From NCBI RefSeq assembly GCF_900141785.1, contig NZ_FQYP01000006.1, positions 1 to 64,000 of the forward strand: 64,000 nt of DNA, given 5' to 3'. The translations under genes and the position numbers were made by a program. The notes under the pieces are model-generated. The model worked only from the letters and a program-made list of their open reading frames with translations. It did no database searches and was not told where the DNA came from. Shown here in pieces: positions 17,165-24,802 of the stretch (position 1 is the first letter of the stretch; each line of letters begins with the position of its first letter). The stretch is from Aquimarina spongiae (GTDB taxonomy: Bacteria > Bacteroidota > Bacteroidia > Flavobacteriales > Flavobacteriaceae).

Positions 17165-18505
17165 ATGATAAGAACATATTTTATATTTGGTTTTTTGTGG
17201 GCATTCCTAATTTTTGATATGAATGCTCAAGTGAAATTAAATTTAAATGAGGCTATTGATCTAGCATTAAAGCAGAATATCAATATTGCAAAAGAAGATA
17301 ATAACCTTAAGGCGTCTGTAAAATCCAAAGTAAATGCTTTAGCTCGAGTGCTACCGAGTATTAATTTGAGAGGAGAAGGTTTTAATGCGACTGGAAGGAA
17401 TTTTGACCAAACAACAGGAGTAGTTCGTACAGAAACGGGAGAATTTGTTAATGGAGCTGCTAATGTAAACTGGAATATTCTAAATTTTCTTGAAAATTAT
17501 AGTAGAATAAGGATGTCTAACAATGACAGACACTCCAGAGAATTCAATTTAGAGGCTACAAGAGAGTTAACTACATTAAATGTTATTAATAGTTACCTTC
17601 AAATTTTGCAAAGTATCAAGCAAGATTCCATTTTACAAAAATTCTATGATACCCAAGAAACAAACCTGGATAGAACCCAAAAAATGATTGATATTGGATC
17701 TTTACCAGGGCAAGATTATTATACACAAAAGGCAGAGTTAAGTAGGATAAAATCCCTACAAATAGCAAATAATAATATTGTCGAAAACGCAAAAAGAGAA
17801 CTGTTATTAATACTAAATCTACCGGCAAATACTGATCTGCAACTGGAAGATCATTCCGTAAACTCAGAGGCTTTCGATAATGAAAATGATGATTTGCAGA
17901 GTTTGTATAACTCTGCACTAATCAATAGGAAGGATCTAAAAAGTTTAGAATTTGATGTGAAGAGCAAAAAGAATCAGATATCTGTTTCTCGATCATCATA
18001 TTATCCAAACATTAGATTATTTTACAATTATGGGTCCAACTATTCATCTTTTGCGGATCCGTCATTTAATGATCAGTTTTTTGATTTAAATATCACACAG
18101 ACCTATGGTTTAGCAATCCAAATTCCCATATTTAACGGTCTAAATAGTCGAACGGAAGTGTATAGATCCGTAGTAGAATTTAAAAATGCAAATCTAGATT
18201 TAGAGCAGTTCAAAAACAACGTCTTGGTCGAGATTGCTAATGTAAAAGGAAACATTAAAGCTGCAGAGGAAACAAAAATCTACCGAGAAGAACAGATGAA
18301 AGCCACAAAAGTTGCTTATGAACTTCAAAAAGAAAAGTATTATCTGGGTGATGGAACACCTTTGGATTTAACTTTAGCACAAAGAGATTATATTGAGGCA
18401 ACTTTATTATTAAACCAAATCAATTATCAATTGATATACAATAGATTTGAACAAGATTATTTTGCCGGGAATATTAGTGTTGCCCGATCAAGAGGTATGA
18501 TGTAA
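17165..18505 (+). CDS. TolC-family outer membrane efflux channel
   Basis: A signal peptide (hydrophobic 5-20, cleavage after MNA) precedes two tandem outer-membrane-efflux repeats. Typical features are LNLNEAIDLALKQNINI at the mature N-terminus, long amphipathic helices and the mid-protein repeat boundary near YSSF. The C-terminal helix pair has YELQKEKYYLGDGTPLDLTLAQRDY. It forms the outer-membrane exit duct for the adaptor/ATPase encoded just upstream and is last in that operon. Confidence 0.93.
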   Translation: MIRTYFIFGFLWAFLIFDMNAQVKLNLNEAIDLALKQNINIAKEDNNLKASVKSKVNALARVLPSINLRGEGFNATGRNFDQTTGVVRTETGEFVNGAANVNWNILNFLENYSRIRMSNNDRHSREFNLEATRELTTLNVINSYLQILQSIKQDSILQKFYDTQETNLDRTQKMIDIGSLPGQDYYTQKAELSRIKSLQIANNNIVENAKRELLLILNLPANTDLQLEDHSVNSEAFDNENDDLQSLYNSALINRKDLKSLEFDVKSKKNQISVSRSSYYPNIRLFYNYGSNYSSFADPSFNDQFFDLNITQTYGLAIQIPIFNGLNSRTEVYRSVVEFKNANLDLEQFKNNVLVEIANVKGNIKAAEETKIYREEQMKATKVAYELQKEKYYLGDGTPLDLTLAQRDYIEATLLLNQINYQLIYNRFEQDYFAGNISVARSRGMM

Positions 18506-18859
18506 ATCTATTCTTCCATTTAATTTACTCTCAATTTTCGTACTTCAAAAAAATCCGGTTTATAGCTAGCAAGCATTTCTTTAAAGACATTGTCATTTAA
18601 ACAACGGTACTAAAAACTCCGTATTGTTGAAAATAGCAAATTACATTCAGATCATTACCTGAGTTAATTACCGACACTAGCTTTCTCAAATAGCAGAAAT
18701 CAACTATAGAAGAATCACCTTCACCAGTAAGCTTTATCAATAAAACTTACTGGTGGAGGTGATTTCATTATTAAATCAGAATTCTTCGACAGTATGGTCT
18801 AAGTCTTAATGGACCTAAAATGATTAAGAAAGTTTAAACAAAAACCAAAATTTTTTAGA
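18506..18859. other. Intergenic region between TolC gene and first peptide precursor
   Basis: This holds the long hairpin described separately and otherwise no convincing gene. On the minus strand, about 18519-18610, a short frame ends with residues that read like a protein C-terminus (KEMLASYKPDFFEVRKLRVN), but it is blocked by a stop after about 28 codons. It may be a decayed gene end or chance. I found no clear -33/-7 promoter before the precursor gene. Confidence 0.4.
18713..18764. repeat. 52-bp near-perfect inverted repeat (long hairpin)
   Basis: Two 25-nt arms (18713-18737 and 18740-18764) flank a 2-nt centre. They match at 23 of 25 positions; in plus-strand RNA one mismatch is a G-U wobble and the other C-A. 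No long U-tract follows on either strand. It might be an unusually long terminator for the efflux operon, an interspersed palindromic element or a processing site; copy number elsewhere in the genome would decide. Confidence 0.8.
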
Positions 18860-19045
18860 ATGAAAAAAAAACGTTTAAAAACACTTTCATTAAAGAAAGA
18901 AGTGATTACTAAGTTAAACCAAAGTCAAGTTCGAGGAGGACGTTTAGTAATTGACAAAACCACTACCAATCAGGATACAGAAAGAAATTGTACTCAAGGA
19001 TGTTCTTTGGGAGGTACCTGTGGAGGAGGATCAGCGATATGCTAA
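18860..19045 (+). CDS. Double-glycine RiPP precursor, class I lanthipeptide-like (peptide 1)
   Basis: This 61-residue peptide has a basic N-terminus (MKKKRLKT), a leader segment LSLKKEVITKLN and a Gly-Gly at 26-27. The core is rich in Thr, Ser and Cys, with four cysteines (Cys44, 48, 54, 61) in NCTQGCSLGGTC and SAIC. The leader matches the LxLxKxTIxxLN...GG pattern of Bacteroidota lanthipeptide-like precursors. A second gene 164 bp downstream has the same leader layout. No lanthionine synthetase or peptidase-ABC gene lies in the window, so any modification and export would depend on enzymes elsewhere, or on the upstream efflux operon. Confidence 0.72.
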   Translation: MKKKRLKTLSLKKEVITKLNQSQVRGGRLVIDKTTTNQDTERNCTQGCSLGGTCGGGSAIC

Positions 19046-19053
19046 TGCTTTCT

Positions 19054-19090
19054 AACCTAAGAAATTAAGTTTTCTTAGGTTTTCTTCCTT
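19054..19090 (+). terminator. Terminator after precursor 1
   Basis: A perfect 11-bp stem, AACCTAAGAAA (19054-19064) with TTTCTTAGGTT (19071-19081), is followed by a T-rich run. It starts 9 bp after the precursor stop, so precursor 1 is probably a separate short transcript. Confidence 0.8.
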
Positions 19091-19209
19091 AATCAAAGAT
19101 GACCCTTAACCACCATGATATAATAGTGTTTTATGTTGTGATGAGGATGTTGAGTTACTATACTTTAAATCTAAAATCATTAACCGCATATTATTAAAAT
19201 TTATTAAGC

Positions 19210-19383
19210 ATGAAAAAAATAAGAAAAAACAATCTTAGCATAGACAAGTATACGATTGCTAAGTTGAACTACTCCAAAATAAAAGGAGGATATCCAAAAG
19301 CTTTTGCAACACAAAGTGATCAGCAAATAACGGGGTGTCAAACGAATTGCAAATCTGAAAATTGTGGAACAAATTATCAATAG
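19210..19383 (+). CDS. Double-glycine RiPP precursor, class I lanthipeptide-like (peptide 2)
   Basis: I read this 57-residue peptide directly from the ATG at 19210 to the TAG at 19381. It has a basic start (MKKIRKNN), leader LSIDKYTIAKLNYSKIKGG with the Gly-Gly at 26-27, exactly as in peptide 1, and a core with three cysteines (Cys43, 47, 52) plus Thr and Ser. The leaders share the pattern LS-[LI]-x-K-x-x-I-x-KLN-x-S-x-x-x-GG while the cores differ, as expected for diversified precursors sharing one maturation system. It has its own strong terminator. Confidence 0.75.
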   Translation: MKKIRKNNLSIDKYTIAKLNYSKIKGGYPKAFATQSDQQITGCQTNCKSENCGTNYQ

Positions 19384-19423
19384 TAAATAAAATTAGGAAG
19401 TTTCTGTTTTTTAGTTTTTTGGG

Positions 19424-19458
19424 AAGGGAGGATCTAATACTAGGTCTTCCCTTTTTTT
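19424..19458 (+). terminator. Terminator after precursor 2
   Basis: A 12-bp stem with two G-U wobbles (19424-19435 with 19442-19453), a 6-nt loop and a run of seven T form a classic rho-independent terminator 40 bp after the peptide 2 stop codon. Confidence 0.85.
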
Positions 19459-19507
19459 ATGATAAACGAATATTATTTCCTTTAATTTGTATAAAAGTAC
19501 CTAAGGA

Positions 19508-20272
19508 ATGATAAAGAGAGTAGTTTTAAGGGTTTGTATTCTCATTTTTAGTGCCGCTTGTGTTGAGCAAAAATCTGAGGATTTACGTATTGCTGTCTCT
19601 GCAAATATGCAATTTACCATCGATGATTTGGTTGCGGCTTTTAAAGAACGTACGGGAATAAGGTGCCAGGTAATCATAGGTTCTTCGGGTAAACTAACAG
19701 CCCAAATCAAAGAAGGAGCTCCGTACGATATATTTGTATCTGCAGATACTAGTTACCCCGATCAATTATTTAAAGAAGGGTATACGATGTCAGCTCCAAA
19801 AATTTATGGATATGGGAAATTAGTGGTATGGTCTAGATTGGATAGTACAATACCTTTGATTCCACTTTTAACAAGTCAACAAGTACATCATATTGCCATT
19901 GCCAATCCCAAATTGGCACCTTATGGTAAGGCAAGTGTTGAGGTTTTAAAAAAAATGAAAGTTTATGATGATATTAGGGAGAAACTGGTTTTTGGAGAAA
20001 GTATCCTCCAAACCAATCAATTTGTGATTTCTGGAGCTGCAGAAGTTGGTTTTACTTCAAAATCTGTAGTTTTATCAAATAAAGTTAAAGATATAGGAAG
20101 TTGGGTTGCCGTAGACCAAAGAGATTATAAACCGATTGCTCAAGCCTTGGTAGTTATTAAACACGAAGGAGATCAATACAAAAAAGCCGAAAGGTTTCAG
20201 GAATTTTTCTTTACCAATACCGCCAAAACAATTCTGGAAAAATCTGGTTACACTATAAATAGTGAAGAATGA
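19508..20272 (+). CDS. modA: Molybdate ABC transporter substrate-binding protein
   Basis: It is a lipoprotein: the signal ends in the lipobox-like SAAC. The mature part starts LRIAVSANMQFTIDDLVAAF, followed by SSGKLTAQIKEGAPYDIFVSAD, the ModA oxyanion-binding signature. Length 254 is standard. It captures molybdate or tungstate outside the inner membrane. Its stop overlaps the next start (ATGA at 20269), the first of three tight overlaps in a modA-mop-modB-modC operon. Confidence 0.94.
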   Translation: MIKRVVLRVCILIFSAACVEQKSEDLRIAVSANMQFTIDDLVAAFKERTGIRCQVIIGSSGKLTAQIKEGAPYDIFVSADTSYPDQLFKEGYTMSAPKIYGYGKLVVWSRLDSTIPLIPLLTSQQVHHIAIANPKLAPYGKASVEVLKKMKVYDDIREKLVFGESILQTNQFVISGAAEVGFTSKSVVLSNKVKDIGSWVAVDQRDYKPIAQALVVIKHEGDQYKKAERFQEFFFTNTAKTILEKSGYTINSEE

Positions 20273-20667
20273 ACAGCTTAAAAGGAACAATAAGTGCCAT
20301 TGAAAATAATGACGGGATATCTTTGATAACTGTCAATTTGGGCACAACAATATTTCATGTGCTGATAATAGAAACCGAAGATGAAACGACGTATCTTCGG
20401 GTAGGAAATACAGTGAAACTGATTTTTAAGGAAACCGAAACTATATTAGCTAAAACTGATAAAAATACTACCAGTATCCCGAATACTATTTTAGGACAAG
20501 TATTGACGGTACAAGAAGGAGCAATTTTGTGTAAAATTAGGATAGATATTAGTGTGGCCAAAATTACTGCTGTAATTACCAGATTGATGCAGAATCAGTT
20601 ACAGTTTAAAACGGGAGATACAGTCACTGTATTGATAAAAGCATCAGAAATTATGTTATCAGAATGA
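20269..20667 (+). CDS. Di-Mop (TOBE) molybdate-binding protein, ModG/molbindin-like
   Basis: The 132 residues form two tandem Mop-type domains: LKGTISAIENNDGISLITVNLG (1st copy) and ILGQVLTVQEGAILCKIRID with VAKITAVITRLMQNQLQFKTGDTVTVLIKASE (2nd copy). Molbindins store or buffer molybdate as oligomers. The gene lies inside the mod operon, overlapping modA and modB by ATGA junctions, so it is cotranscribed. ModC also has its own C-terminal TOBE-like region, so this is an extra binding module, not a split ModC. Confidence 0.8.
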   Translation: MNSLKGTISAIENNDGISLITVNLGTTIFHVLIIETEDETTYLRVGNTVKLIFKETETILAKTDKNTTSIPNTILGQVLTVQEGAILCKIRIDISVAKITAVITRLMQNQLQFKTGDTVTVLIKASEIMLSE

Positions 20668-21338
20668 TAGATTGGCAACCTTTGATATTAACCTTTAAGT
20701 TGGCATTAATTACAACATTTTTGCTTTTTATCTTATCGATACCTTTATCGTATTGGTTAGCATACACAAAGTCTAAAATCAAACCTATTGTAGAAACCTT
20801 GGTAAGTATGCCTTTGGTACTGCCGCCAACAGTACTCGGTTTTTATCTTTTAGTTGTTTTTAGTCCCAACAGTTGGTTAGGGAGTTGGATACAAGAGTAT
20901 TTAGGAATTCAATTTATCTTCTCTTTTCATGGTTTGGTGCTGGCCTCCATGATGTATAGCCTTCCATTTATGGTTCATCCTATACAATCTGGTCTTTCGG
21001 GGCTTAGTTCCTCGTTGACAGAAGCTTCTTATGTATTGGGAAAATCAAAACTGACTACGCTTTATAAAGTACTTCTTCCCAATATAAAACCTTCTCTGCT
21101 CACAGGCATTGTGTTGGCCTTTGCGCACACCATCGGAGAGTTTGGTGTAGTGCTAATGATAGGAGGGAGTATACCCCAAAAAACCAAAGTGGCTTCTATA
21201 GCAATTTATGAAGAAGTAGAAGCTCTAAATTATGATACAGCAAATGTGTATTCACTGATTTTGTTTGCTATAGCATTTTGTATTTTACTGTTCGTTTATG
21301 TAGGAAATGGCGGATATTTAAAAAGATTTTGGAAATGA
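20664..21338 (+). CDS. modB: Molybdate ABC transporter permease
   Basis: It has about five to six membrane helices and the EAA-loop region LTEASYVLGKSKLTTLYKVLLPNIKPSLLTG that contacts the ATPase. PLVLPPTVLGFYLL and HTIGEFGVVLMIGGSIPQKT are strong ModB signatures. It forms the membrane channel of the molybdate importer. It overlaps the Mop gene and ModC by ATGA junctions, implying translational coupling. Confidence 0.95.
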   Translation: MIDWQPLILTFKLALITTFLLFILSIPLSYWLAYTKSKIKPIVETLVSMPLVLPPTVLGFYLLVVFSPNSWLGSWIQEYLGIQFIFSFHGLVLASMMYSLPFMVHPIQSGLSGLSSSLTEASYVLGKSKLTTLYKVLLPNIKPSLLTGIVLAFAHTIGEFGVVLMIGGSIPQKTKVASIAIYEEVEALNYDTANVYSLILFAIAFCILLFVYVGNGGYLKRFWK

Positions 21339-22210
21339 TTCATGTCAACATACAAAAAAAGCTACAAGGGGCTATGAATGAGATGGTACTTGATGTGGAT
21401 TTCACCATTGAACACGGATCTTTTGTTACACTCTTTGGAGCATCTGGAGCGGGAAAAACATCTATACTTCGTATCATTGCCGGCTTAATGCGTCCTGATG
21501 CAGGGCAAATCAATATGGGCCAGGAAAAATGGTTTGATAGTGAGAAAGGCATTGATCGTAAACCGCAAGAAAGAAAAATTGGTTTTGTCTTTCAGGACTA
21601 TGCCTTGTTTCCAAATATGTCGGTAAAAGAAAATTTACTTTTTGCATTAGAAAAAAATCAAAACCCCCAAGTGGTGGAAGAGTTAATTCAAATCATAGAG
21701 TTAGAAGATTTACAACACCGTAAACCTGAAAAACTATCGGGTGGACAAAAACAACGAGTGGCTTTGGCGAGAGCTCTTGTGCGTAAACCAACAATTTTGA
21801 TGCTGGATGAACCACTCTCGGCACTGGATGCCAAAATGAGAACTAGACTGCAGGATTATATTCTTAAAGTTCATAAACAGTTCAATTTAACGACCCTATT
21901 GATTAGCCATGAAGTAAGCGAAGTCATAAAAATGTGTGATCGAGTTTTTATGATTGAGAACGGACGCATTTTGAAAGAAGGAAAACCTATGGAGGTATTT
22001 GCTAATCAAAAGTTAAGTGGCAAATTCCAGTTTTCTGGAGAAATTATAGAAATATTAGAGCAGGAAATAATTTGTATCGTCACCGTATTAGTGGGGATGA
22101 ATTTTGTGAAGGTAATTGCGGATAAAGAAGAAATTAAAACCATGAATATCGGAGATAAGGTATTGGTGGCTTCAAAAGCTTTTAATCCGGTACTTCAAAA
22201 AATTGAATAA
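21335..22210 (+). CDS. modC: Molybdate ABC transporter ATP-binding protein
   Basis: I chose the ATG at 21335, overlapping the modB stop; the frame also opens at 21278 but that lies inside modB. Motifs: Walker A GASGAGKT (35-42), FQDYALF (Q-loop), LSGGQKQRVALARAL (signature), LMLDEPLSALD (Walker B) and ISHEVSE (switch). After about residue 225 a TOBE-like region (FSGEIIEILEQEIICIVTVLV) is expected to sense molybdate. It energises ModB. Confidence 0.95.
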   Translation: MIHVNIQKKLQGAMNEMVLDVDFTIEHGSFVTLFGASGAGKTSILRIIAGLMRPDAGQINMGQEKWFDSEKGIDRKPQERKIGFVFQDYALFPNMSVKENLLFALEKNQNPQVVEELIQIIELEDLQHRKPEKLSGGQKQRVALARALVRKPTILMLDEPLSALDAKMRTRLQDYILKVHKQFNLTTLLISHEVSEVIKMCDRVFMIENGRILKEGKPMEVFANQKLSGKFQFSGEIIEILEQEIICIVTVLVGMNFVKVIADKEEIKTMNIGDKVLVASKAFNPVLQKIE

Positions 22211-22348
22211 AAGAATTGATGTGCGCTAATTATACACTTCAAGAGCTTTGTAAGAACTACAATGGTTAAATAAAACCTAAGAGCGATAAAGGATACTCTA
22301 GGATTTGTATATTGCTATTAGGCAAAATTGTAAGAATATTTATAGTAG

Positions 22349-23440
22349 ATGGCACAATCATTATTGTTTATACCAGATATTTCGGGGTTTACACATTTTA
22401 TTCAAAATACAGAGGCAGAACATAGCCAGCATGTAATATCCGAATTACTGGAAGTTCTTATTAATGCAAATACGCAAAACCTTAAATTGGCCGAGGTAGA
22501 AGGGGATGCTTTATTCTTTTATAAAGTAAATGAAATCCCTTCGCAAGAAAAACTATTAGCACAGATAGAAACTATGTTTACTGCGTTTTATAGTCATTTG
22601 AAGCTGCTAGAAAAAAATCGAATTTGCCCTTGTAATGCCTGTGCTACCGCTCCAAATCTTCAACTGAAAATTGTCGTACATTCTGGCGAATTACAGTTTA
22701 TAACTGTACAGGAGAAAAGAAAACCATTTGGGCAATTTGTGATCGAAGCACATCGATTGCTTAAAAACTCAATTCCTAGTGATAATTATGCTTTAATAAG
22801 CAATTCGGTTTGCGAAATGATTGGACTCACAGAATCATATCAAAGTAAATTATACAGTTTTAACAGGGGTGCTGATCGTTATGATGATCAGGATATTGGG
22901 TATTTGTTTTCAGAAATAGACAAGGAAAAACTCAAATTAAAGCCCTTTGCGATCCCAGAAGAAGTAGATTTTAAATCCGAGTCCTGCATTGTACTTGAAC
23001 GTAATTTTGCTATTCCTGCAAATGAATTATTGGAATATATTACTAATTATGCATATCGACATTATTGGGCAAAGGGAGTGGATAAATTTGAGTATAATCC
23101 TGATGAGGTTACTCGATTAGGCACAGAACATGTTTGTGTAATTGATGGTAAAAGACTCAATTTTACTACAGTGACTAAAAAAGCTGAGGCAGATGAAATT
23201 GTCTACGGAGAACGTACTAATGATGTGCCAATTGATGAGTTATATCAGTTTTTTATTATTACTCCCATCTCGAACGCTAGTTGTAAGTTAAGAGTAGAAA
23301 TGTATCCGAGAGCTAGGTCTATTTTTAAAAAAATATTGATTTCGTTGGTGCTCAAAAAGGCATTCAGGAAATCAATGAATACTTCAATAGATAACTTAGA
23401 GACAGCGGTAAAAAACCAATTGATGAAGGAAGTGGGTTAA
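22349..23440 (+). CDS. DUF2652 (cyclase-like) protein with C-terminal SRPBCC-type domain
   Basis: Residues 1-~195 match the DUF2652 family, related to class III nucleotidyl cyclases: LLFIPDISGFTHFI, then VEGDALFFY and VHSGELQFITV. The usual catalytic asparagine/arginine pair is not evident, so cyclase activity is doubtful. Residues ~210-355 form a second domain like the START/SRPBCC lipid-binding fold (LERNFAIPANELLEYITNY...). It ends tail-to-tail with murF, the two stop codons overlapping by 4 bp. Role unknown; ligand sensing is possible. Confidence 0.75.
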   Translation: MAQSLLFIPDISGFTHFIQNTEAEHSQHVISELLEVLINANTQNLKLAEVEGDALFFYKVNEIPSQEKLLAQIETMFTAFYSHLKLLEKNRICPCNACATAPNLQLKIVVHSGELQFITVQEKRKPFGQFVIEAHRLLKNSIPSDNYALISNSVCEMIGLTESYQSKLYSFNRGADRYDDQDIGYLFSEIDKEKLKLKPFAIPEEVDFKSESCIVLERNFAIPANELLEYITNYAYRHYWAKGVDKFEYNPDEVTRLGTEHVCVIDGKRLNFTTVTKKAEADEIVYGERTNDVPIDELYQFFIITPISNASCKLRVEMYPRARSIFKKILISLVLKKAFRKSMNTSIDNLETAVKNQLMKEVG

Positions 23441-24714
23441 AGGAGATCCAAGATCCGTTCAAGTTTCATGCCTCTAGAACCTTTGATAAGAATTTGTGTG
23501 TTGCTATTAGGAATATCTAGTTGATGAGCAAGATCTTCAAAATTTTCGAGCCTTTGCACACGAGTATCTGTACCTTTAGTTTTAAAGAAGTTGCTACCAA
23601 TCAAATAAATTTTATCAGTAGCAGTATTGGTAATTAAATCGGCAATTCTTTGATGCTCGATTTCTGCTTCAACACCCAATTCAAACATATCACCTAAAAA
23701 AACAACCTTTGTACCTCCTTCAAATTGCTCAAAATTATAAATTGCCGCTTCCATACTCGTAGGATTGGCATTATAAGCATCAAGAATAATCGTGTAATTG
23801 TCCCTTTCTATAACCTGTGATCTATTATTGGTAGGAGTATAGGACTCTATAGCTGTTTTAATTTTTGCTGGATTAATTTTGAAATAGTTTCCAATAGCAA
23901 TAGCGGCAGCAATATTAGTAAAATTATAGGAGCCTACTAAATTGCTTTGAATCTCTTGTTGGTCGTAAGAAACCACTACATTTGGGGCGGCCTTTTCAAA
24001 TTTAATTTGAACGTCACTATCCTCATTTTTAGAAAATCTATAGGTCTTTATACCCGCAGCTGCATTAACTAATTTGGGATCATCAATATTCAGGAAAATC
24101 TGTTTGTTGTGTTTTTTTAGATGCTTATATAGCTCGGTTTTTCCTTTTAGAACACCTTCAATACCACCAAAACCTTCTAAATGGGCTTTCCCGATATTAG
24201 TGATATATCCGTAATTAGGTTTTGCAATATCTGATAATGCGGCTATCTCACCTTGGTGGTTAGCTCCCATTTCAACAACCCCAATTTCGGTTTGTTTGTT
24301 CATCGATAAAAGTGTTAAAGGAACACCAATGTGATTGTTCAAATTTCCTTTTGTGGCTTTTGTATTGAAACTACTAGATAGCACAGAAGCTATCAGTTCT
24401 TTGGTAGTTGTTTTTCCATTACTTCCAGTTAACGCGATAATGGGGGTGTCTAGATATTCTCTATGATATGTAGCCAGATGTTGAAGTGTTTCTAAAACAT
24501 CTTTTACCAATATGTGTTTTTCTGAAGTTTTATAATTGGGATCATCTATTACCGCATGAGAAGCCCCTTTTGATAAAGCTTCATCGGCATAAGAGTTACC
24601 ATCAAAATTTCCTCCTTTTAAAGCAAAAAAGATAGTGTTGTTTTTGATTTTTCGGGTGTCTGTTGAGATACCATCACTTTCCAAAAACAGCTCATGTAAG
24701 GTTGAAATTTTCAT
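23437..24714 (-). CDS. murF: UDP-N-acetylmuramoyl-tripeptide--D-alanyl-D-alanine ligase
   Basis: This Mur ligase of 425 residues has the ATP loop TGSNGKTTTKE (~97-107), the central ENxGA-type segment VVEMGANHQGEIA and VILDAYNANPTSM, specific to MurF. It adds D-Ala-D-Ala to UDP-MurNAc-tripeptide in the cytoplasm. It lies 88 bp downstream of gldJ on the same strand, a common flavobacterial arrangement. Confidence 0.95.
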   Translation of the reverse strand: MKISTLHELFLESDGISTDTRKIKNNTIFFALKGGNFDGNSYADEALSKGASHAVIDDPNYKTSEKHILVKDVLETLQHLATYHREYLDTPIIALTGSNGKTTTKELIASVLSSSFNTKATKGNLNNHIGVPLTLLSMNKQTEIGVVEMGANHQGEIAALSDIAKPNYGYITNIGKAHLEGFGGIEGVLKGKTELYKHLKKHNKQIFLNIDDPKLVNAAAGIKTYRFSKNEDSDVQIKFEKAAPNVVVSYDQQEIQSNLVGSYNFTNIAAAIAIGNYFKINPAKIKTAIESYTPTNNRSQVIERDNYTIILDAYNANPTSMEAAIYNFEQFEGGTKVVFLGDMFELGVEAEIEHQRIADLITNTATDKIYLIGSNFFKTKGTDTRVQRLENFEDLAHQLDIPNSNTQILIKGSRGMKLERILDLL

Positions 24715-24802
24715 AAATACTTTGGTTTAGTATAGTAAAAAGCCCTGTACAAGTACTTTGCCAGGGCTTTTTCAATATAACGAACTTTAATATACTTCTA
24801 TA

